18,856 nucleotides of DNA from JBBRMY01 sp038230595 (GTDB lineage Bacteria > Bacteroidota > Ignavibacteria > Tepidaquicellales > Tepidaquicellaceae). Shown in pieces: positions 13,427 to 18,856 of the stretch. Under the pieces are notes generated by a model that saw only the letters and a program-made list of their open reading frames with translations, had not been told where the DNA came from and made no database searches. Where the stretch lies: the NCBI GenBank assembly GCA_038230595.1, contig JBBRMY010000038.1, positions 1 to 18,856 of the forward strand, in the 5' to 3' direction. The stretch's first letter is position 1. Every line of letters starts with the position of its first letter. A program made the position numbers and the translations under genes.

Positions 13427-15712
13427 TTATTTTACAAGCATCATTCTCTTAGTTACAACAAAAGAAGGAGTTTCAAGTCTGTAGAAATAGACTCCGCTTG
13501 GAAGACCGGCAGCAACGAAGTCCACTGAATACTGACCCGGCTGCATAACCTTATTTATAAGCAGACCAACTTCTTTACCGAGCATATCAAAAACTCTAAG
13601 CTTGGTTTCAGATGTTGAAGCTATATCAAATTTAATTATTGTATTTGGGTTGAACGGATTCGGGTAGTTTGCATAAAGAGCAAATTGATCCGGGATAACT
13701 GTTGAGATCACATGAACAGCTGAGCTGCCTGATCTTCTAATAGTGATCAGATATGTGCTTGTCGATCCAAGTGAGTCTGCACCATTGTATGACCATGCTC
13801 TCCAAGTTACTCTGACAGAATCTCCTGAAGCAGTTCCAAGCTGCTGAGCTAATGAATCAAGGAAACTGATCCTATATGTTTTTGAAGTATTAATTCCGCC
13901 GTTATCACTGTCATAAATGATATCAGTAGTTGTTCCAACTTTTTTAAGCTTTAATTTATATCTTAATGTTGGTGATGGACCTGCACTTGCCCATGAGAAA
14001 ACAAAAGGAGTGCTGGAGGTTGAACTTGTTACAACAGTTGATAAATTTGCAGGTGAAGAAAGATCATAAGCTGACATAGGAGATCCATTAACATGTATAT
14101 ACCCTACTCTTGTTAAAGTGTTTGGTCCGAAACCATTTGATACAGTTAATGCAACTGTATAATTTCCTGTGGCTGAGTAGGAAACAGGAGGAGGGTTTTG
14201 TGCTGTTGATGAAGATGGTGTTCCGCCCGGGAAGCTCCATGACCATGAAGTAGGTGCATTTACTGATAGGTCATAGAAAGTAACCTGACCACCACCGATG
14301 CTTAAAGTTGTACTATCAGCAGTGAAATTAGGTGTTGGAGCAACGCCTGTGTTTGCTTCAATACCATCTAATGTCATTCCGGCAATATTAGTAGGATCAA
14401 GCCAGTCTTTTAATTCATTTGCAGGTGTTCCGCCTAAACCGGCTCTATCCCATGACATCCAGAATTTTCCGAAATATTTAGTTCCGGGATTTCCGCAAAC
14501 TGCTGTTGTTCCACCATAGTTCTGACCAATAATTCTTTTGTTCTGATCGAACATAGGACATCCTGATGAACCGCCTTCAGTATATCCGGTAGTCCATGAG
14601 ATCTGCCAGCATGAATTTGCAATAGTAGTACCAAATCCATTTGAACTAATTGCAGGATTGCTGCAAAAAGCGAATTTTTTTATTGCTCCGCCCGGATGAT
14701 GAACTGCTGCTTCAGTTGTAGGTGCAGTTGCAGATCTGTTCCAGCCGTTGAAATAAACATTCCATGCAGCAGGAATAGAAGGAGTTATTTCAAGTAATCT
14801 TGTATCTGAATCAGGATTATTTGCTCTTAAAGTCGAACCGGTAACTGAATTTGACTGAGCAGTAGTTGTTCCTGTGCATGATGCAGCTTCATAATTAAAA
14901 TCAAATACTGTTGCAGGATTGTTATCCGATTCACAGTGATTTGCAGTTAAGAAATATCTTTTTCTATCCTGAGCAGTGTTATTTATTAATGAACCCGAGC
15001 AGAGGAAGCCCGAACCGCCGGATGTAAATGTTATTCTTGCAACACCTCTTTTTTGAGTTGCAAAAGGAACACCTACAGGACAGTTTATATTAATATTACA
15101 TGCAAGCTCTTCAGGTGAATTCGGGCTAAGGATGTCTCTATATGAATGAACAATACTTTCGATAGTGAACTTTCCTTGTCCTTTTACATTTCTTGGCTCA
15201 TAATATTCAATAACGATGCTTTTACCAGGCATAAGTGAAATTGCAAATACCTTTGCATCATTATTATTATCATTATTGAATGCGCCTCTTACTGCCTGAT
15301 GATCAGGTGAGTAAACGTGAAGAGTTGCACCATTAGGCATATAGAAATTATTGAAGATCGGATATACGCAATAAGCTCCATCAGAAGTTATGCTTAATCT
15401 CCAGATCCTGCTGCCATCAGATAAAGTTTCCCATGTTCCTGAATTTTCCAATCCAAGATTTAGAGGCTGAACTACTCCGAATCTGTAAGGAGCTGCTTCT
15501 AAATTTTTAATTGTTATTTTATCTTCTTCTAATAATCTTTGTTTATCAACATCAGGAAGATTGACTTGCTGCACATCCTGGCGAAGATTTAAGGAAAAGC
15601 TCATAGGCAGACTGTTTGTTTGCTGCGCATAAGCTTTTGCTCCGAAGATAAATAAAGCAAGATAAAGCATAACAATTCTTACATTTCTAAATGTAAAAAT
15701 TACTTTTTGCAT
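13427..15712 (-). CDS. Secreted lysyl-endopeptidase-like serine protease with PKD and T9SS sorting domains
   Basis: 761 residues. Signal peptide about 1-29 (ending KAYAQ). An N-terminal prodomain-like region (about 60-190) includes GTWETLSDGSRIWRLSI and GATLHVYSPDHQ. The S1-type protease domain (about 205-440) has the apparent triad H259 in YFLTANHC, D303 in NPDSDTRLLEI and S383 in GYTEGGSSGCPMF. This spacing and the GGSSG motif match bacterial lysyl endopeptidases (Achromobacter protease I group). Several Cys pairs suggest disulfides. A PKD domain follows (about 455-540, with SWSWSFPGGTPSSS and GNYTVALTVSNGFG), then a fibronectin-like region (about 550-660). Last comes a type A T9SS C-terminal domain (about 675-761), with YPNPFNPNTIIKFDI, LRVFDMLGKEV, PSGVYFYRLE and a final MMLVK. 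It is probably exported by Sec, carried across the outer membrane by T9SS and either surface-anchored or released. Lys specificity is not proven. Confidence 0.92.
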   Translation of the reverse strand: MQKVIFTFRNVRIVMLYLALFIFGAKAYAQQTNSLPMSFSLNLRQDVQQVNLPDVDKQRLLEEDKITIKNLEAAPYRFGVVQPLNLGLENSGTWETLSDGSRIWRLSITSDGAYCVYPIFNNFYMPNGATLHVYSPDHQAVRGAFNNDNNNDAKVFAISLMPGKSIVIEYYEPRNVKGQGKFTIESIVHSYRDILSPNSPEELACNININCPVGVPFATQKRGVARITFTSGGSGFLCSGSLINNTAQDRKRYFLTANHCESDNNPATVFDFNYEAASCTGTTTAQSNSVTGSTLRANNPDSDTRLLEITPSIPAAWNVYFNGWNRSATAPTTEAAVHHPGGAIKKFAFCSNPAISSNGFGTTIANSCWQISWTTGYTEGGSSGCPMFDQNKRIIGQNYGGTTAVCGNPGTKYFGKFWMSWDRAGLGGTPANELKDWLDPTNIAGMTLDGIEANTGVAPTPNFTADSTTLSIGGGQVTFYDLSVNAPTSWSWSFPGGTPSSSTAQNPPPVSYSATGNYTVALTVSNGFGPNTLTRVGYIHVNGSPMSAYDLSSPANLSTVVTSSTSSTPFVFSWASAGPSPTLRYKLKLKKVGTTTDIIYDSDNGGINTSKTYRISFLDSLAQQLGTASGDSVRVTWRAWSYNGADSLGSTSTYLITIRRSGSSAVHVISTVIPDQFALYANYPNPFNPNTIIKFDIASTSETKLRVFDMLGKEVGLLINKVMQPGQYSVDFVAAGLPSGVYFYRLETPSFVVTKRMMLVK

Positions 15713-15861
15713 ATTATTCTTTTTTGTGGTTTATAAAAAATTATGGTTTAAGAAAAACTTTAATCCGGGAGTTATAACAATAATATAAGATTATTTTTGA
15801 TATGAATAAATGATTTTGTTTATCATTTAAAGTCTCATCTTAATATCTGAAAATAAAAGGT
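15713..15861 (-). promoter_or_regulatory. Spacer upstream of the protease gene
   Basis: 149 bp of AT-rich DNA separating the DUF4159 gene from the protease gene on the same strand. It is long enough for a separate promoter, but no clear promoter motif or terminator was found. Confidence 0.35.
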
Positions 15862-16542
15862 TTAGTTCTGCAATGCAAATACTATAATGTTTACTCCCAT
15901 TTTTAAAGCTTCCTCACGTTTTTCAGGCGTATCGTCATGCTCTCTGGGGTCTGCCCATCCATCTGATATATTAGTTTCATATGTATAATAGACGCATAAT
16001 TTTCCATTTGCAAAGATGCCGAATCCCTGCGGAGGCTTTGCATCATGCTCATGAATTTTAGGAAGTCCATTCGGAAAATTAAAATGTGATGAATAGATTT
16101 TATGGTTAAAGGATAACTCTTTTAATTCCTCATTCGGGAAAACTTTTTTTATCTCTCTGCGAAATGCCGCATCCATGCCATAATCATCGTCAGCATATAA
16201 GAATCCCCCGCTTTCACAGTATTTACGAAGTCGTATCGCTTCAGTTTCACTGAAGGATATATTGCCGTGCCCGGTTATAAGAATAAATGGATAATTAAAT
16301 ATGTCATCGGAAGCTATATCAACAGAATAAAAGAGAGGCTCATCAGTATCAACAACAGTATGCTCTTTCAGATATTTAAGCATATTTACCTCAGAAGAGG
16401 GGTCATTATACCAATCACCACCTCCTGAATATTTAAGCCGGGCGATCTTAAAAGGAGTAGAATTTTTTGATACGATCTTATCCTGCGAAAACCCTTCAGA
16501 AAGCCATAAAAATAACACTGAAAATATTAGTATATATTTCAT
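15862..16542 (-). CDS. DUF4159 domain-containing exported protein
   Basis: 226 residues. Signal peptide about 1-19 (MKYILIFSVLFLWLSEGFSQ). The remainder matches DUF4159 as I know it: the opening FKIARLKYSGGGDWYNDPSS (31-50), then FILITGHGNISFSETEAIRLRKYCESGGFLYADDDYGMDAAFRREIKKVFP. The glycine-rich turn and the TGHG..LR.Y...GGFL.ADD pattern resemble a class I glutamine-amidotransferase-like (ThuA-like) fold. The function of the family is not established. In other genomes such proteins are often found with MoxR/DUF58/VWA genes, but none of these are here. It is divergent from the pterin dehydratase gene, with 86 bp between. Confidence 0.85.
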   Translation of the reverse strand: MKYILIFSVLFLWLSEGFSQDKIVSKNSTPFKIARLKYSGGGDWYNDPSSEVNMLKYLKEHTVVDTDEPLFYSVDIASDDIFNYPFILITGHGNISFSETEAIRLRKYCESGGFLYADDDYGMDAAFRREIKKVFPNEELKELSFNHKIYSSHFNFPNGLPKIHEHDAKPPQGFGIFANGKLCVYYTYETNISDGWADPREHDDTPEKREEALKMGVNIIVFALQN

Positions 16543-16628
16543 AATTTAAGGTACACTTCTTTAATGCTTTAAACAATAAAAAATTAATAATGTTTTACTT
16601 TTAAAAACGAATAACAAAAATCAATTCT

Positions 16629-16925
16629 ATGCGTAAATTAAGCAATGATGAATTATCTTCCGCACTAAAAGAACTGGAAGGCTGGAAAAATGAGAACAAC
16701 TCAATTGTAAAAACTTTCAAAACTTTTGGCTTTCCACAAACAATGGCTCTTTCATCGGCGATCTGCTGCTTTTGCCAGCAGCATGATCACCACCCGGACT
16801 ATCTTACTATGAAATACGCTGAATTAATAGTCTCATTTTCCACCCATTCCGAGGGCGGCATCACAGATAAGGATATTCAAATGGCAAAAGAAATAGAAAC
16901 ATTAAAAAAAGGATTAATAAAATAA
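16629..16925 (+). CDS. Pterin-4a-carbinolamine dehydratase
   Basis: 98 residues, normal length for PCD/DCoH (PhhB). It dehydrates 4a-hydroxytetrahydrobiopterin to quinonoid dihydropterin, recycling the cofactor of aromatic amino acid hydroxylases. The active-site signature HDHHPDY (52-58) supplies H54 and H55, and H73 in FSTHSEGGITDKDIQMAKEIE is the third conserved histidine. The N-terminal LSNDELSSALKELEGWK and FKTFGFPQTMAL are also family-like. No aromatic amino acid hydroxylase is in the window, and in many bacteria PCD is found without one, so its role here may be general pterin recycling (inference). It lies 5 bp ahead of the TonB-dependent receptor and may share its transcript. Confidence 0.93.
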   Translation: MRKLSNDELSSALKELEGWKNENNSIVKTFKTFGFPQTMALSSAICCFCQQHDHHPDYLTMKYAELIVSFSTHSEGGITDKDIQMAKEIETLKKGLIK

Positions 16926-16930
16926 TTTTT

Positions 16931-18856
16931 ATGAAAAAAATTTTTACAGTATTATTTATATTTTTCGCAGCATCTAATATTTCCTTTTCACAGGAAGTTA
17001 CGAAAATAAGAGGAACAGTTGTTGATGAAAAAAACAAACCTCTAAACGGAGCTAATCTTGTTATTAAAGGAACTATCGATGGTGCAACAACCGATGATAA
17101 AGGAACATTTGATTTTGAAACTGATAAAACCGGCGCACAGACATTGATCATAACTGCAATTGATTATACTGAAAATAATATGCAGATAACTCCGGAGCCG
17201 GGGAAAGAGCTTATTCTGAATATTAAAATGTTAAAAGCAGAAGTAAAAACAGATGAGATACTTGTAACTGCAAGCTCATTTACTTCCGGTGAAAATTCAA
17301 AAGTAACACTGACTCCTCTTGAAATTGTAAGAATTCCCGGAGCAGATGCAGATCTTTACAAAGCTATTACCACTTTTCCCGGTTCAAACCAGGTTGATGA
17401 AGGAAGCAGAATTACTGTAAGGGGCGGAGACCCTGATGAAGTACTGACAATTTTAGATCAGGCTACATTGTACAATCCATTTATCTTTGATGATACCTAT
17501 AATACTTCAACATATTCTACTGTTGATCCATGGAGCTTAAAAGGAATCAACTTTACAAGCGGAGGGTTTTCCGCAAGATTCGGAAATGCATTATCAGCTG
17601 TGCTTGATCTTAAATCATACAGCATGACAAGAGGCAAAGGAGTATTCGCTGTGCTTGGTATCGGAAGCGGAGCTCTTGCCGGAGTGTACACTGATAATTC
17701 CGGGAAATGGGGAGGAACGTTCAGTGTTAATCAAAGCTATCTGAAACCATTTTTTGATCTGAACGGAATTGCTGCTGATTATTCCAAAGTACCTGAAGCT
17801 AAAGGGATTGGCGGAACGCTTTCATATAAGATCGCAGAAGGTAGTTATCTGAAGTTGTATGCAAATTACACAGGAGACAAGATAGGGATCAGGAATAACA
17901 GTCCATCGTTTGACGGATTTTTTAATTCACAAAGCGATCAGATATTCACAAATGCAAAAGTTTCTTTTGCTCCATCAGTAACTTCATCTTTAAATGCAGG
18001 AATATCTTACAGTATTTATGACAGAAAACTGAATTACGGAATTCTTGATACAAGAAATAAGGATGTTTACTCCAAGTTCCGAACTGACTTTACTCAGCAG
18101 GTAAATAACAAAATAGATATTAATGCTGGTGCAGAATATGAATTTAATCAGAGCAGCATAAGCGGAGTAGTTCCGGCATTTTCGTTTAATCTCGGAACAA
18201 ACGCTGCATCTTATAATGTTGACACAACTATAAGCTCCGGAAGAATCGGAGAATATGTTGAAGCGCAGATGAAACTTTCGGATAATTTTTTTATTATCCC
18301 GGGCATACGATCTGATTACCATACCTTATCAAAGAAGATATCAATTGACCCAAGACTTTCAATGGGATATCAGCTTACAAAATATAATGTTTTACGCGGA
18401 ACCGTTGGCATGTATCATCAGTATGCATCATTAAGGAGCTTTGAAGGTACTTTGAATAATGATCTTCAGCCAGAGCAGGCAGTACATTATATATTAGGTT
18501 ATGAATTCAACAAAGACGGTGATATAGTTGTCAGAGTTGAAGGATACTATAAGGATTATTCAAATCTTGTGGTTTTTGATAAAACTACCGGTTATAATCA
18601 ATCTTTAGGAAAAGGATTTGCAAAAGGCATAGATGTATTTATAAAAGGAAAATATAAGAACAAGTTTACAGGATGGATATCTTATGCATATGCTGATTCA
18701 AAAAGAAGACAGTTTGATGCTCAGACAGAAACTTCAGCAAATTATGACATAACACATAACCTGAGCGTAGTTGCAAGTTATAATATAACAGACAACATTA
18801 CAGTTGGGGCAATTTACAAAACATCAACCGGTAAGCCATATACTCCGGTTTTGAGC
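16931..18856 (+). CDS. TonB-dependent receptor, 3' end beyond the window
   Basis: 642 codons are visible, open to the last base, so the protein is truncated by the window edge. Signal peptide about 1-20 (ending SFSQ). A carboxypeptidase-regulatory-like beta-sandwich domain follows (about 25-100, with IRGTVVDEKNKPLNGANLVIKG). DEILVTAS (108-115) is a plausible TonB-box-type segment. The plug domain (about 120-235) includes AITTFPGSNQVDEGSRITVRGGDPDEVLTILDQATLYNPF and GFSARFGNALSAVLDL, and is followed by beta-barrel strands (YKDYSNLVVFDK, GFAKGIDVFIKGKYKNKFTGWISYAYADSKRR). In full-length receptors of this type only the last strands would be missing. These receptors import large nutrients or siderophores across the outer membrane using TonB energy; the ligand cannot be inferred. 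The start was chosen at the ATG 5 bp after the dehydratase stop, immediately before the signal peptide. Confidence 0.93.
   Translation, partial: MKKIFTVLFIFFAASNISFSQEVTKIRGTVVDEKNKPLNGANLVIKGTIDGATTDDKGTFDFETDKTGAQTLIITAIDYTENNMQITPEPGKELILNIKMLKAEVKTDEILVTASSFTSGENSKVTLTPLEIVRIPGADADLYKAITTFPGSNQVDEGSRITVRGGDPDEVLTILDQATLYNPFIFDDTYNTSTYSTVDPWSLKGINFTSGGFSARFGNALSAVLDLKSYSMTRGKGVFAVLGIGSGALAGVYTDNSGKWGGTFSVNQSYLKPFFDLNGIAADYSKVPEAKGIGGTLSYKIAEGSYLKLYANYTGDKIGIRNNSPSFDGFFNSQSDQIFTNAKVSFAPSVTSSLNAGISYSIYDRKLNYGILDTRNKDVYSKFRTDFTQQVNNKIDINAGAEYEFNQSSISGVVPAFSFNLGTNAASYNVDTTISSGRIGEYVEAQMKLSDNFFIIPGIRSDYHTLSKKISIDPRLSMGYQLTKYNVLRGTVGMYHQYASLRSFEGTLNNDLQPEQAVHYILGYEFNKDGDIVVRVEGYYKDYSNLVVFDKTTGYNQSLGKGFAKGIDVFIKGKYKNKFTGWISYAYADSKRRQFDAQTETSANYDITHNLSVVASYNITDNITVGAIYKTSTGKPYTPVLS

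Overview
The window looks like chromosomal DNA from a free-living Gram-negative bacterium of the Bacteroidota/Chlorobi group, most likely Ignavibacteria-like. The evidence is a secreted protease ending in a type IX secretion sorting domain with a YPNPFNPNT motif, a TonB-dependent receptor with a carboxypeptidase-regulatory-like N-terminal domain, a Kdo-8-phosphate synthase (so lipopolysaccharide), AT-rich intergenic DNA and weak or absent Shine-Dalgarno sequences. The lineage call is inference from these traits. No phage, integrase, transposase, CRISPR array, rRNA or tRNA was recognised.

Layout. Positions 1-268 hold 5.6 copies of a 48-bp tandem repeat with a conserved hairpin; the last copy supplies the stop codon of a TPR/three-helix membrane protein gene (256-1815, minus). 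Upstream of it on the same strand are two GNAT acetyltransferases (1890-2480, similar to streptothricin acetyltransferases; 2514-3020, RimJ/RimL-like). Positions 3021-3361 have no gene and carry several palindromes and an 18-bp triplicate. kdsA (3362-4180, minus) follows. Positions 4181-4920 are a gene-free stretch packed with REP-like hairpins, in which two unrelated elements alternate four times. trmH (4921-5637, minus) closes this half.

Plus-strand genes run from 5755 to 9795: an outer-membrane beta-barrel protein, an NADPH-dependent FMN reductase with a TTG start, and a three-gene envelope-stress-like module. That module is a membrane-anchored Spy/CpxP-like protein, an OmpR-family response regulator and a HAMP histidine kinase, with a strong terminator-like hairpin after the Spy-like gene. 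Back on the minus strand come ligA and rodZ (6 bp apart), the secreted lysyl-endopeptidase-like protease with PKD and T9SS domains (13427-15712) and a DUF4159 protein (15862-16542). The right edge is plus strand: a pterin-4a-carbinolamine dehydratase, then 5 bp later a TonB-dependent receptor that runs off the window.

The genes are mostly housekeeping and envelope functions. The unusual part is the repeat content. Four repeat clusters lie within the first 5 kb at gene 3' ends or in leaders, and they affect gene boundaries: one supplies a stop codon and one creates a false N-terminal extension of kdsA. I see no gene in the window that would move these repeats. I found no convincing new multi-gene system; the repeat arrays and the hairpin-separated Spy/two-component module are the best leads.
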